The notes: generated by a model not told the origin, from the letters alone. A DNA stretch of 22,723 nt from Candidatus Fonsibacter sp. (GCA_009693745.1 SHWR01000013.1:1-22723), one strand, 5' to 3'. Counted from the first letter of the stretch, positions 7,716-15,305 are shown. A program made the numbers and translations.

Positions 7716-9221
7716 TTAAAAAATTGCTATCTTTTTTCGCTGAATATTTTGAATCATATCAAGAACTTCAATATTTAATTGGTCTAGCTGTTTGCTCTTA
7801 AGGTCTCTTAAATTTTGTACAACTTCTAAAAATCTTTCTGATTCAGATCTTGTAATAAAATCTTTAGTTAAAATTATAAATTTTTCCACGTAATTTTTTC
7901 TCTCAAAAGGACGTTTTCCCCAAGGATTGGCATCAGCAATTCCTAGTTCGTCCTCAATTTTAATGCCATCTTTCATCTTAATAATAACTTTGCCTCCGAA
8001 ACATTTCTTTTTTGGATCTTTGTCGTGATATTTTTTTGTCCAATCTTTATCTTCAAAAGTTTTAATTTTTTTCCAAAGCACTACTGTACTTTCTTTTTTT
8101 ACTCTTTCTGGTTTGTAAGAATCCTCATGATGCCACTTACCATCTTCTAGAGCTACGGCAAAAATATACATAATAGAATGATCTAATGTTTCTCTGCTTG
8201 CATTAGGATCCATTTTTTGAGGATCGTTTGCACCAGTTCCAATTACATAATGAGTATGATGAGAAGTATGTATTTCAATACTGTCTATTTTAGAAAAATC
8301 TTTAATTTTTGTTCTCATGTCACGTGCTAAATCTATTAAAGCTTGCGCTTGATATTCTGCAGAATGTTCTTTGGTATATGTTTCAAGAATTACTTTTTTT
8401 GGTTCACCTTTTTCTGGCAAAGGAACAATATATTCAGCGTCAGGTCCTGATAAAATTCTGGCTATTATGCTGTCCTCTCCTTCATAAATTGGATTTGGAG
8501 CTCTTTCTCCTCTTATACAACGATCAACCGCTTCGATTGCAAGCTTTCCAGCGTGTGCTGGGGCAAATGCTTTCCAACTAGAAATATCTCCTTTTCTAGA
8601 CTGTCTTGTTGAAATTGTTGTATGTAAAGCTTGTTGCACGGCTTGATAAATAGTTTCTGTATCTAATTTTAGGAGAGATCCTAATCCCGCTGCAACGCTA
8701 GGTCCTAAATGTGCGATATGATCGATTTTATGTTCATGAAGACAAATTCCTTTTACTAAATTAACTTGAATTTCATAACCAGTTAAAATTCCTTTAATTA
8801 AATCTAAACCACTTGAGTCTTTCTGTTGGGCTACAGCTAAGATGGGAGGAATATTATCTCCAGGATGACTATAATCAGCTGCTAAAAAAGTATCATGAAA
8901 ATCTAATTCACGAACTGCTGTACCATTTGCCCACGCGGCCCATTCACAATCAAATCTTTTGGATGAATCAATTCCAAAAACTGTTGCTCCATTTATTCTT
9001 GGATGAGCTATTGCCATCTCTCTAGCAGTTGTGACGGGTGGTCTTGAAAAAGATGCAATAGCAACAGATGCATTATCAATAATTCTATTAATAACCATAT
9101 TAGCTGCTTTGTCATCTATGGGTGAATTGTCGCTAGCAACCTTAGCAATTCTATAAGCAAGCTGATCTTCTTTTGGTAAATTTATTTTTGATGGGTAAAC
9201 TTTAACTTTAAATTCTTTCAA
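7716..9221 (-). CDS. prpD: 2-methylcitrate dehydratase (MmgE/PrpD family)
   Basis: 501 residues, close to PrpD length. PrpD dehydrates 2-methylcitrate to 2-methyl-cis-aconitate in the methylcitrate route for propionyl-CoA. Characteristic sequence includes AAWANGTAVRELDFHDTF, DYSHPGDNIPPILAVAQ, GICLHEHKIDHIAHLG, SSWKAFAPAHAGKLAIEAV and a C-terminal EDGKWHHEDSY. The family is the Fe-S-independent MmgE/PrpD fold. PrpB (lyase), PrpC (synthase) and a PrpR regulator are not in the window; the gene is followed only by the nuclease gene. The family contains other dehydratases, but length and motifs favour PrpD itself. Confidence 0.9.
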   Translation of the reverse strand: MKEFKVKVYPSKINLPKEDQLAYRIAKVASDNSPIDDKAANMVINRIIDNASVAIASFSRPPVTTAREMAIAHPRINGATVFGIDSSKRFDCEWAAWANGTAVRELDFHDTFLAADYSHPGDNIPPILAVAQQKDSSGLDLIKGILTGYEIQVNLVKGICLHEHKIDHIAHLGPSVAAGLGSLLKLDTETIYQAVQQALHTTISTRQSRKGDISSWKAFAPAHAGKLAIEAVDRCIRGERAPNPIYEGEDSIIARILSGPDAEYIVPLPEKGEPKKVILETYTKEHSAEYQAQALIDLARDMRTKIKDFSKIDSIEIHTSHHTHYVIGTGANDPQKMDPNASRETLDHSIMYIFAVALEDGKWHHEDSYKPERVKKESTVVLWKKIKTFEDKDWTKKYHDKDPKKKCFGGKVIIKMKDGIKIEDELGIADANPWGKRPFERKNYVEKFIILTKDFITRSESERFLEVVQNLRDLKSKQLDQLNIEVLDMIQNIQRKKIAIF

Positions 9222-9263
9222 GATAATTTCTTATAATATTCAAAGTATAAAATAACAATATTT

Positions 9264-9692
9264 TTAATTAACTCTCTTTATACTTAATATTTTATCTCCC
9301 ACTTTAATATTGTTTCGCTCAAACCAACCTTGATTAACTTCAAGCGCAAGTACTATAGGTTGTCCAGAACAATGCTCTGTTAAAGACAAAGGCTGCATAT
9401 CAGTTATTTTTACTATTGTGTTCGTCTTGCTAATAAAAGCTATCGACAAAGGTATTTGCGTATCCTTCATCCAAAAACATGGGCTAGAACCTTCTTCAAA
9501 AATAAATAACATACCACTATCCTTTGCTAAAGCTGGACGATCCATTAAACCTTCACTTTGTTCTTCATCGGTATCAGCAATTTCTGCTATTAATTTTTTA
9601 GTGCCAATTTCAATTTGAACTTTTGAAACTTGAGCGAAAGAACTATTTATTAAAAAAAGTGTACAAATTAATATTTTTATAATCTGTTTCAT
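9264..9692 (-). CDS. Exported DUF192 family protein
   Basis: 142 residues. A clear signal peptide (basic MKQIIK, hydrophobic core, SSFA-Q cleavage site near residue 20/21) precedes a DUF192 domain. The domain shows the family pattern: IEIGTKKLIAEIADTDEEQSEG, GLMDR, GMLFIFEE, FWMKDTQIPLSIAFI and VLALEVNQGWFERNNIKVGD. DUF192 proteins are small periplasmic or extracytoplasmic beta-rich proteins of unknown biochemical role, so none is assigned. Its ATG overlaps the stop of the MazG-like gene by one base (TAATG), so the pair is translationally coupled. It is separated from prpD by 42 bases. Confidence 0.9.
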   Translation of the reverse strand: MKQIIKILICTLFLINSSFAQVSKVQIEIGTKKLIAEIADTDEEQSEGLMDRPALAKDSGMLFIFEEGSSPCFWMKDTQIPLSIAFISKTNTIVKITDMQPLSLTEHCSGQPIVLALEVNQGWFERNNIKVGDKILSIKRVN

Positions 9693-10018
9693 TATCTTTT
9701 TTGACTATTTCCTTTTGATAAAGACACTGGATATTTTATAACATTTTTTTTTAATTTTATGTAAAAGCTTTTCTCGATATCAATATTCATTTTTTGAGAA
9801 ATTCTTAATAAGTAAAAAAATACATCAGCAATCTCGTCTGCTACTCTTTCTTTGTCTACTTTTTTTAGATCACCTTCTTTTAACCATTGAAAAATCTCCA
9901 CCAACTCCGAGGCCTCTACAGATAAAGCCATGGATAGATTTTTTGGCGAGTGAAATTGATCCCAGTCTCTTTCTTTGACAAAATTTTTAATTCTTTGATT
10001 AATTTTCTTTAAATCCAT
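9692..10018 (-). CDS. MazG-like nucleotide pyrophosphohydrolase
   Basis: 108 residues, a single-domain all-alpha NTP pyrophosphohydrolase of the MazG/dCTPase (RS21-C6) type. The Mg2+-binding signature is EASELVEIFQW near 34-44 (ExxE) and DEIADVFFYLLR near 61-72 (ExxD), and the N-terminal FVKERDWDQFHSPKNL is typical of the short dCTP-pyrophosphatase-like members. It probably hydrolyses non-canonical or excess dNTPs to monophosphates plus pyrophosphate, a house-cleaning role; the true substrate is unknown. It is the first gene of a pair with the DUF192 gene and lies only 27 bases from the divergent HIT gene, so their promoters must overlap. Confidence 0.88.
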   Translation of the reverse strand: MDLKKINQRIKNFVKERDWDQFHSPKNLSMALSVEASELVEIFQWLKEGDLKKVDKERVADEIADVFFYLLRISQKMNIDIEKSFYIKLKKNVIKYPVSLSKGNSQKR

Positions 10019-10045
10019 AACAAAATAGTTATTTAATTTAATTAG

Positions 10046-10441
10046 ATGTTTAAATTACACAAAAAATTACTCAAAACTACTCATTCTGTAACTAATCTAA
10101 ACTTATGTACATTGCGATTAATGGATAACGCTAAGTTCCCTTGGCTCATTCTAATTCCAAAAAGAAAAAATATTAGACAAATATTAGACTTAAATAAAAA
10201 AGATCAAATAAAACTTATGGAAGAAATTGATTATTGTAGCAGAGTCATGAAAAAAGCTTTTAAGGCTTTTAATCTAAATGTAGAAAAAATTGGAAATATT
10301 ATTCCACAATTACATATCCACATTATTGCAAGAAATAAAAAAGACGGTTCATGGCCTCTTTCGGTTTGGGTTGTAAAAGGGAAACCTTATAAAAAATTGC
10401 ACTTAACTGAAACTATAAAAAAAATACAAAAACTAATTTAA
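10046..10441 (+). CDS. HIT-domain protein (QxHxH variant)
   Basis: 131 residues, one HIT domain. The catalytic triad line reads PQLHIHIIAR: Gln88, His90 and His92, so the first histidine of the usual HxHxH is glutamine while the middle, nucleophilic histidine (His90) is kept. This PQLHxHxIAR form followed by a W-P sequence is one I associate with a proteobacterial HIT subfamily, so the protein is probably active as a nucleotide phosphoramidase or dinucleotide hydrolase, but the substrate is not predictable. Upstream sequence CTLRLMDNAKFPWLILIPKR is the HIT substrate-binding strand region. It is followed after one base by rlmJ, forming a two-gene operon. Confidence 0.9.
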   Translation: MFKLHKKLLKTTHSVTNLNLCTLRLMDNAKFPWLILIPKRKNIRQILDLNKKDQIKLMEEIDYCSRVMKKAFKAFNLNVEKIGNIIPQLHIHIIARNKKDGSWPLSVWVVKGKPYKKLHLTETIKKIQKLI

Positions 10442-10442
10442 T

Positions 10443-11279
10443 ATGTTGAGCTATAGGCACGGATATCACGCTGGAAATGCAGCTGATGTTTTAAAACATT
10501 TCATGCTTCTTTATGTTTTAGATTATATTAAAAAAAAAGATAAAAATTTTATTTTTATAGACTCTCACGCAGGTGCAGGAAAATATTCTATCTCTGATCC
10601 TTACATGCAAAAAAATAAAGAATATCTTCAAGGCATCGTGAAAATATTTAAAATAAATAATAATGATATTTTTTTAAAGAATTATTTAGACTTAATAAAA
10701 TCTATAAATCCTAATTTTGATCTTAAAATATATCCTGGCTCATGCTATCTTGCTGCTAAAAGTTTAAGAATAAATGATAAGCTTCATTTTCTTGAATTAC
10801 ATACAACAGAATTTTTAAATCTTAAAAAAAATTTTGAAGATGATTCAAGGATAATTATTGAAAATGAAGATAGCTATAAAAGACTTAGTAAATTATTACC
10901 CCCCAAAGAAAAACGCGCAGTAATATTAATTGATCCTTCCTATGAACTTAAAGACGAATACAACAAAGTGTCGAAGATGCTATCAGTTTGTTATAAAAAG
11001 TTTCCTCTTGGAGTTTATATTGTTTGGTATCCTATTTTAAATAATAAAAAATCTGAATCGTTTATTTTAAATATTTTAAAAGAAAATTATAAAAATCTAT
11101 CTCATGTCCAAATGATTATGGATAACTCTAATGATGGTATGCAAGGTAGTGGTTTATTTATAGTAAACTGCCCCTGGTCTGTAGAAAAAGATATTAAAAA
11201 AAGTTTAGAAACTATTTTTAATTATTTAAAAAAATCTGACGATTGCTCTAAATTAATCTTTAAAAATAATATTAATTAA
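10443..11279 (+). CDS. rlmJ: 23S rRNA adenine-N6 methyltransferase RlmJ
   Basis: 278 residues, the length of E. coli RlmJ, which methylates A2030 of 23S rRNA using S-adenosylmethionine. The highly typical N-terminus YRHGYHAGNAADVLKH (residues 4-19) is present, then the AdoMet-binding motif FIDSHAGAGKY (38-48) and the catalytic motif IV, here LIDPSYE with Asp164. The RlmJ motif is usually DPPYE, so Ser166 replaces the second proline. The C-terminal QGSGLFIVNCPW is also family-like. It starts one base after the HIT gene. Its stop shares four bases (TTAA) with the convergent mgtE stop. Confidence 0.94.
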   Translation: MLSYRHGYHAGNAADVLKHFMLLYVLDYIKKKDKNFIFIDSHAGAGKYSISDPYMQKNKEYLQGIVKIFKINNNDIFLKNYLDLIKSINPNFDLKIYPGSCYLAAKSLRINDKLHFLELHTTEFLNLKKNFEDDSRIIIENEDSYKRLSKLLPPKEKRAVILIDPSYELKDEYNKVSKMLSVCYKKFPLGVYIVWYPILNNKKSESFILNILKENYKNLSHVQMIMDNSNDGMQGSGLFIVNCPWSVEKDIKKSLETIFNYLKKSDDCSKLIFKNNIN

Positions 11280-12655
11280 ACAAATAAACTTGCTATTCCA
11301 AGGAAAGCAAAAAACCCAACAACGTCTGTAACAGTTGTTACAAAGACAGTCGCAGAAACTGCAGGATCTATCTTCATTTTGTTTAATATTACGGGAATAA
11401 CTATTCCAGCCAAACCCGCTACTGTTAAATTTACAATCATGGCTGCACCAATTAGAATAGCTATTTTTAAATCATGAAACCAAAAATAAACAAAAACCCC
11501 AGTAATCAAGGCAAATAACAACCCATTTAATAAACCAGTTACAACTTCTCTATTAATAATTTTCATGACATTTTTCACATTTAATTGTTGAGAGGCAATC
11601 AACTGAATTGTTACTGTTAATGTTTGTGTAGCAGCATTACCTCCCATAGATGCAACGATTGGCATTAATACTGCAAGAGCAACAACTTTTTGAATCGTGC
11701 TTTCAAAAATTCCAATAACAAAAGAAGCTAGAACTGCAGTAATTAAATTTATAAATAGCCATAAGAATCTATTCTTGGTTGTTTCTAAAGGATTATCGCT
11801 TATGTCCTCTCCAGCTCCGATACCTCCTAATCTTAGAGCATCTTCAACTGCTTCTTCTTTAACAATTGTTACGACATCATCTCCTGTGATCACTCCAATT
11901 AATTTTTGTTCTTTATCAACAACTCCTGCGGAAACTAAATTGTATTGTGTAAAAATATTACCAACTTTTTCTTTATCAAGATCTGCTGGAATAAAAGTTT
12001 TATTTTTTGCAACTAGATCTTTTACTTTTATATTTGGATCAGATCTTAAAATATTTGAAATAGATGCACTGCCTATCGGCTTTCTATCTTTATCTACAAC
12101 AAAAATTTCTAAAAATTGTTCAGGTAAATCTGTTGAATCTCTTAAAAAATCCATCGTTTGACCAACTGTCCAATCTAAATCAATAATTACGAATTCTCTC
12201 TGCATAATTCTAGCAGCGGAATCTTTTGGATATTTTAACCCTAATCTAAAAAAATTTTGATCTTTTTGCGGAAGATTGATTAATATTTGATTTTGAAATT
12301 CCTCTGGAACATTTTCTATAATTTGAAAAGCATCATCTGACTCTAATTCTTTTACAATTGCTGAAATTGTATCTGAAGAAAGTTGTTCTAATATTTCTTT
12401 TTGTAAAATATCAGACAATCCTAATACTACCTCTGGATTTAAATCTGCAGATTTATGACTAAATAATTTTATCTGAACTTCGCTAGGTAGTATTTTAACT
12501 AAATCAGCAACATCCGCTGGATGATATTTGTCTAATAATTCACGGACAGAAATGAAATTATTTTGTTTAACGTTTTCAATTAAAGAATTAATTTGTTCTT
12601 CGGTAAATATGTGCCCTGTTCTAACTTTAGAAGTTTTATCAGCTTCTTGGGGCAT
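11276..12655 (-). CDS. mgtE: Magnesium transporter MgtE
   Basis: 459 residues, normal for MgtE. Order of parts: N-terminal superhelical N domain (about 15-135, with HPADVADLVKILP and LESDDAFQIIENVP), two CBS domains (about 140-270, ending GVITGDDVVTIV), a connecting helix, and five membrane helices (about 295-459). The pore signature MPIVASMGGNAATQTLTV and the final DPAVSATVFVTTVTDVVGFFAFLG with its Mg2+-selective aspartate are intact. In the family the N and CBS domains sense cytoplasmic Mg2+ and gate the channel. I see no Mg2+ riboswitch in the 72 bases upstream. The gene is convergent with rlmJ, with a four-base stop overlap. Confidence 0.96.
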   Translation of the reverse strand: MPQEADKTSKVRTGHIFTEEQINSLIENVKQNNFISVRELLDKYHPADVADLVKILPSEVQIKLFSHKSADLNPEVVLGLSDILQKEILEQLSSDTISAIVKELESDDAFQIIENVPEEFQNQILINLPQKDQNFFRLGLKYPKDSAARIMQREFVIIDLDWTVGQTMDFLRDSTDLPEQFLEIFVVDKDRKPIGSASISNILRSDPNIKVKDLVAKNKTFIPADLDKEKVGNIFTQYNLVSAGVVDKEQKLIGVITGDDVVTIVKEEAVEDALRLGGIGAGEDISDNPLETTKNRFLWLFINLITAVLASFVIGIFESTIQKVVALAVLMPIVASMGGNAATQTLTVTIQLIASQQLNVKNVMKIINREVVTGLLNGLLFALITGVFVYFWFHDLKIAILIGAAMIVNLTVAGLAGIVIPVILNKMKIDPAVSATVFVTTVTDVVGFFAFLGIASLFV

Positions 12656-12702
12656 GAGAATATCACATATAGGTTTAGCTACTACCTATAACGAATTTGA
12701 CT

Positions 12703-12731
12703 AAAAAAAAAGCCTAATTATTAATAATTAG
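12703..12731 (-). terminator. AT-rich intrinsic terminator after the 28-aa gene
   Basis: A perfect 18-base palindrome (12714-12731), able to form a seven-pair stem with a four-base loop, is followed on the minus strand by GC and nine Ts (12711-12703). It overlaps the stop codon of the small basic ORF and lies between it and mgtE. The stem has only two G-C pairs at most, so it may be weak. Confidence 0.5.
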
Positions 12732-12814
12732 TACTGTTTTTTTGATCTAGATTCTTTTGGACCTGTGCTCTTTGGTTTTTTCTTTTCTTTTTTTGTATCG
12801 CGACTTTTTCCCAT
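12728..12814 (-). CDS. Small basic hypothetical protein, MGKSRDTKK type (28 aa)
   Basis: A 28-codon ORF read leftward from ATG at 12814 to TAA at 12728. It starts MGKSRDTKKEKKKPKSTGPK and is almost half Lys/Arg. Very short proteins opening MGKS(R/K)DxKK are ones I recall from many proteobacterial genomes, of unknown function; this recollection is the main reason to accept it. A terminator-like palindrome with T9 overlaps its stop, consistent with a separate short transcript. It lies in the 242-base stretch between mgtE and the divergent EamA gene, which otherwise holds only their promoters. A nucleic-acid-binding role would fit the charge but is a guess. Confidence 0.6.
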   Translation of the reverse strand: MGKSRDTKKEKKKPKSTGPKESRSKKQY

Positions 12815-12897
12815 AATAAAAATAAACTACATTAAATTAAAACTAATTCTATTGAATTAATTGTTTCAGCAGATAATAGCTAAATAAACTACTCAAG

Positions 12898-13785
12898 ATG
12901 TTTTTTCGCAACAGAAATAAAGAATTTTTAGGTATTACTTACATGCTTCTCTGTATGCTTTTTTTTTCAATTAATGATGCTTTTATAAAATATATACTTT
13001 TATTATATAAAGATATTACTTTGCTTGGAGAAGTAATCTTTATAAGGGGTATTTGCTCCACACTTATTTTGGGTTTATATCTGCATTTTAAAAAAAAATT
13101 ACCGCTCAATATTATTAAATCGAAACCTCTGCATGCAAGAGGAGCTATCGAGTCTATTGCAGCAATATTTTTTTTTATAGGTCTTATGTATCTGCCATTT
13201 GGAGAACTCTATTCCCTCTTAAATTTAGCTCCAATTTTAATAACCGCCTCGGGAGCTTTTATTTTAGGGGAAAAAGTAGGCTGGCGAAGATGGACAGCTG
13301 TAATTTTAGGTTTTATTGGTGTGATGATTGTAATTAAACCACATGATTTACAATTTGGTTTTGCTTTTATCTATCCACTCATTTCAGCAATTTTCATAAC
13401 TCAAAGAGACACTATTACAAAAAAATATTTAAAAAAATTTGATAGCTTGCAAGTTGTTTTTATTACCTCTTTATCAGTTACAATCTTTTTCAGTTTCGGA
13501 ATGCTATTAAATTATAAGCCAATAAATTTTGAGATTTTCATTTATATTTTTCTTTCAGCTATATTTGTAACGATTGGTTATTACTTTTCTGTTTTAACTA
13601 TTAAGACCGCAAATATTTCAACAACATCTCCATTTCGTTACACAATAATCATTTTTGGCATAATTCTCGGTTATTTTATTTTTAATGAGACGCCCTCAAT
13701 AAATATGCTTTTTGGATCTCTACTAATTATTGGCAGTGGAATATTTATTATTTTACGACAAAAAAAGATTGGAATAATAAATTAA
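12898..13785 (+). CDS. EamA-family (DMT) permease
   Basis: 295 residues with about ten hydrophobic segments in two repeated halves of five, the drug/metabolite transporter EamA layout. Family-like stretches are FSINDAFIKYI in helix 1, LYSLLNLAPILITASGAFILGEKVGWRRW in the first EamA repeat (split around residues 105-135), and FRYTIIIFGIILGYFIFNE near the end of the second. It is expected in the inner membrane as a small-molecule exporter or importer; the substrate cannot be predicted. The first half contains the conserved Gly-Glu at the helix 4/5 boundary. Its stop overlaps the start of the following 85-residue gene by one base (TAATG), so the two are coupled. Confidence 0.9.
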   Translation: MFFRNRNKEFLGITYMLLCMLFFSINDAFIKYILLLYKDITLLGEVIFIRGICSTLILGLYLHFKKKLPLNIIKSKPLHARGAIESIAAIFFFIGLMYLPFGELYSLLNLAPILITASGAFILGEKVGWRRWTAVILGFIGVMIVIKPHDLQFGFAFIYPLISAIFITQRDTITKKYLKKFDSLQVVFITSLSVTIFFSFGMLLNYKPINFEIFIYIFLSAIFVTIGYYFSVLTIKTANISTTSPFRYTIIIFGIILGYFIFNETPSINMLFGSLLIIGSGIFIILRQKKIGIIN

Positions 13786-14042
13786 TGAAAAATTTAAAAG
13801 TACTTGTCGATTTATTAAAATTAAAAGCAAAAAAAACTTCTGAGGATAAAGATTTAATAGAATTTGAAAAAGGAAAATATTTTTTTGGTGTCGTTAAAAA
13901 TAAAAATGATTATGATGGAATTACAGTTAGCAGAAAATTCGAAGCAAAATATTCAAAAAGGAATGGCTTTAAGATAATAGATACAATTGATTACTATTCT
14001 GAAAAGAATTATTCAAGAATTATGCGATATTTAGAGAATTAA
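13785..14042 (+). CDS. Hypothetical protein, 85 aa
   Basis: 85 residues, Lys/Asp/Glu-rich, no signal peptide and no membrane segment. I do not recognise a family. The pattern FEKGKYFFGVVKNKNDYDGITVSRKF followed by DTIDYYSEKNYSRIMRYLEN suggests a small mixed alpha/beta fold with a strand pair in the middle and a C-terminal helix (the first is split here around residues 28-53). The ATG overlaps the stop of the EamA permease gene (TAATG), which strongly supports translation from this start and co-expression with the permease. Whether it acts with the permease is unknown. Confidence 0.75.
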   Translation: MKNLKVLVDLLKLKAKKTSEDKDLIEFEKGKYFFGVVKNKNDYDGITVSRKFEAKYSKRNGFKIIDTIDYYSEKNYSRIMRYLEN

Positions 14043-14069
14043 TAAATATTTATTTTTGTGTTTTTTTTT
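14041..14069 (+). terminator. Possible AT-only terminator after the EamA operon
   Basis: A 14-base perfect palindrome AATAAATATTTATT (14041-14054) overlaps the stop codon of the 85-residue gene and is followed by TTTGTG and a nine-T run (14061-14069). There is no G-C pair in the stem, so it is weak as an intrinsic terminator; the T-rich end is the better evidence. Confidence 0.3.
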
Positions 14070-14097
14070 ATATGGTGTTTAAACTGGGATCATAAAA

Positions 14098-14199
14098 ATG
14101 AGCATTTTTAAGACTTGGAAAAGTTTTTGTTTATCGTTGGCTTCATGGAAAAAAATTGCAACACAAATAAAAATTTTAAAATACCTTTACAAAAATTAA
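14098..14199 (+). CDS. Possible small peptide, 33 aa
   Basis: An ORF of 33 codons in the 183-base gap before yajQ. A GGGA (14086-14089) lies eight bases before the ATG, and the peptide is basic and partly hydrophobic (MSIFKTWKSFCLSLASWKKI at the start). The local G content is higher than in other gaps. No family is recognised, and the ORF could be chance; an untranslated RNA is the other possibility. Confidence 0.25.
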   Translation: MSIFKTWKSFCLSLASWKKIATQIKILKYLYKN

Positions 14200-14225
14200 A
14201 ACAATTAAATTTTTATTAAACAATT

Positions 14226-14711
14226 ATGCCATCATTCGATGTAGTTAGCAGAATTAATTATCAGGAATTTGATAATGCCTTAGCCAATTGTTTAAGAGAG
14301 ATTGGAACGCGTTATGATTTTAAAGGTCTAAGTATCTCAATTGAAAGAAAGGACAAAACAATCACAACTCTTGCCCCAGATAATTTGAAACTTAAACAAG
14401 TAAATGAGTTGCTACAAACGCATCTTATTAGACGTAAAGTTGATCCGCGAGTAATTAAAATAAAAAATTCAGAAACTGCAACTGGCGGAACAGTTAGGCA
14501 AATCAGTGAATTAAAAGAAGGTATTGATCAAGAAAGTGCTAAAAAAATTATTACACAAATTAAAAGTTTAAAACTTAAAATCCAAGTAAAAATTCAAGGA
14601 GAAGAGTTGCGAGCTGATGGAAAAAAGAGAGATGATTTACAAGAGGCAATTGCTGCTATTAGAACTATTGATATTGGTCAGCCGATGGAATTTGTAAATT
14701 TTAGAGACTAG
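14226..14711 (+). CDS. yajQ: YajQ-family nucleotide-binding protein
   Basis: 161 residues, the usual length. The start MPSFDVVSRI and the sequences EIGTRYDFKG, KVDPRVIKIKNSETATGGTV, VQGEELR-like VKIQGEELRADGKKRDDLQ and the C-terminal QPMEFVNFRD are all diagnostic of YajQ. The fold is two RNP-like domains; members bind nucleic acid or nucleotides, and in Xanthomonas a homologue is a cyclic-di-GMP effector. No effector role can be claimed here. It has its own upstream region and its last 11 bases overlap a small basic ORF on the other strand. Confidence 0.95.
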   Translation: MPSFDVVSRINYQEFDNALANCLREIGTRYDFKGLSISIERKDKTITTLAPDNLKLKQVNELLQTHLIRRKVDPRVIKIKNSETATGGTVRQISELKEGIDQESAKKIITQIKSLKLKIQVKIQGEELRADGKKRDDLQEAIAAIRTIDIGQPMEFVNFRD

Positions 14712-14811
14712 GCCTATTTCTTTTAATTAAAGACTTAATTCTTTTGCTAAACTTAGGTTTTTTTTTAAAGCTGCGATCTTTTGAAGATTTTCCGCTATAT
14801 CTTTTTGTCAT
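14701..14811 (-). CDS. Possible small basic protein, 36 aa
   Basis: A 36-codon minus-strand ORF from ATG at 14811 to TAA at 14701, with its last codons inside the yajQ 3' end. It starts MTKRYSGKSSKDRSFKKKPK and ends in an Ile/Leu/Lys/Arg helix-like stretch. About 40% of residues are Lys or Arg. I do not recognise the family. Support comes from the high charge, the open frame in AT-rich DNA, and the lack of another explanation for the 144 bases between yajQ and the next gene. Against it: no clear ribosome-binding site, and small Lys-rich ORFs arise easily in such DNA. Confidence 0.45.
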   Translation of the reverse strand: MTKRYSGKSSKDRSFKKKPKFSKRIKSLIKRNRPSL

Positions 14812-14855
14812 TTTGCTACGGTGTAATATAATAATTTAAATAATAAAATTTTAAA

Positions 14856-15305
14856 ATGAGATTTATAAATATTCTTTTACTAACATTATCTTTGTTCACA
14901 TTACAAGTGTCTGCTCAACAAAAAGATAATAAAAATCATAATCATAAAAGTATTGAAGCTAAAAATCCTTATCCTTCTGTAGACTTAAGAGTTATTAAGG
15001 ATGCAAAGTCTGGTTATAATATTCAATTAATTACTAAAAATTTTAAATTTACTCCAGAGAAAGCTAATAAAGAAAATGTAATGAATGAAGGATATGCGCA
15101 TGTTTATATTAATGGAAATAAAAATAGAGTTTATTCTGAATGGTATCACATTGAAGATGAAAAACTTACTCAGCCAATAAATCAAATTAGAGTTATTTTA
15201 AATGCCAACGATCATTCTGAATATACGGTAAACTCTAGACCTATTGAAGCAATTGGAGCTATCAAAAATGAAAATATTGGCAATTGGTATAATAATAGAA
15301 AATAA
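14856..15305 (+). CDS. Exported hypothetical protein, NDHS-type, 149 aa
   Basis: 149 residues with a clear signal peptide (MRFINILLLTLSLFTLQVSA-QQ, cleavage near 20/21). The mature protein opens with a His/Asn/Lys stretch (KDNKNHNHKS) that could bind metal, then a beta-rich domain with GYAHVYINGNKNRVYSEWYH and IRVILNANDHSEYTVN. The order GxAHxYxxG ... WxH ... LNANDHS resembles small periplasmic proteins, sometimes near copper or redox genes, but I cannot name the family with certainty. Its stop codon directly abuts the stop of the convergent rhodanese gene (TAATTA). No functional partner is evident. Confidence 0.85.
   Translation: MRFINILLLTLSLFTLQVSAQQKDNKNHNHKSIEAKNPYPSVDLRVIKDAKSGYNIQLITKNFKFTPEKANKENVMNEGYAHVYINGNKNRVYSEWYHIEDEKLTQPINQIRVILNANDHSEYTVNSRPIEAIGAIKNENIGNWYNNRK

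Noticed and set aside
8309..9025. Two plus-strand open frames of 90 and 70 codons
   Set aside because: Both are antisense to prpD, which is strongly supported, and are Leu-rich without family resemblance.
10304..10330. Loss of the first HIT histidine (Gln88) as a sign of inactivation
   Set aside because: The nucleophilic middle histidine is present and the PQLHxHxIAR form is, to my knowledge, the norm for this HIT subgroup.
11697..12161. A 154-codon open frame on the plus strand
   Set aside because: It lies wholly inside mgtE on the other strand, has a Ser/Thr/Pro-rich composition typical of antisense frames and resembles no family.
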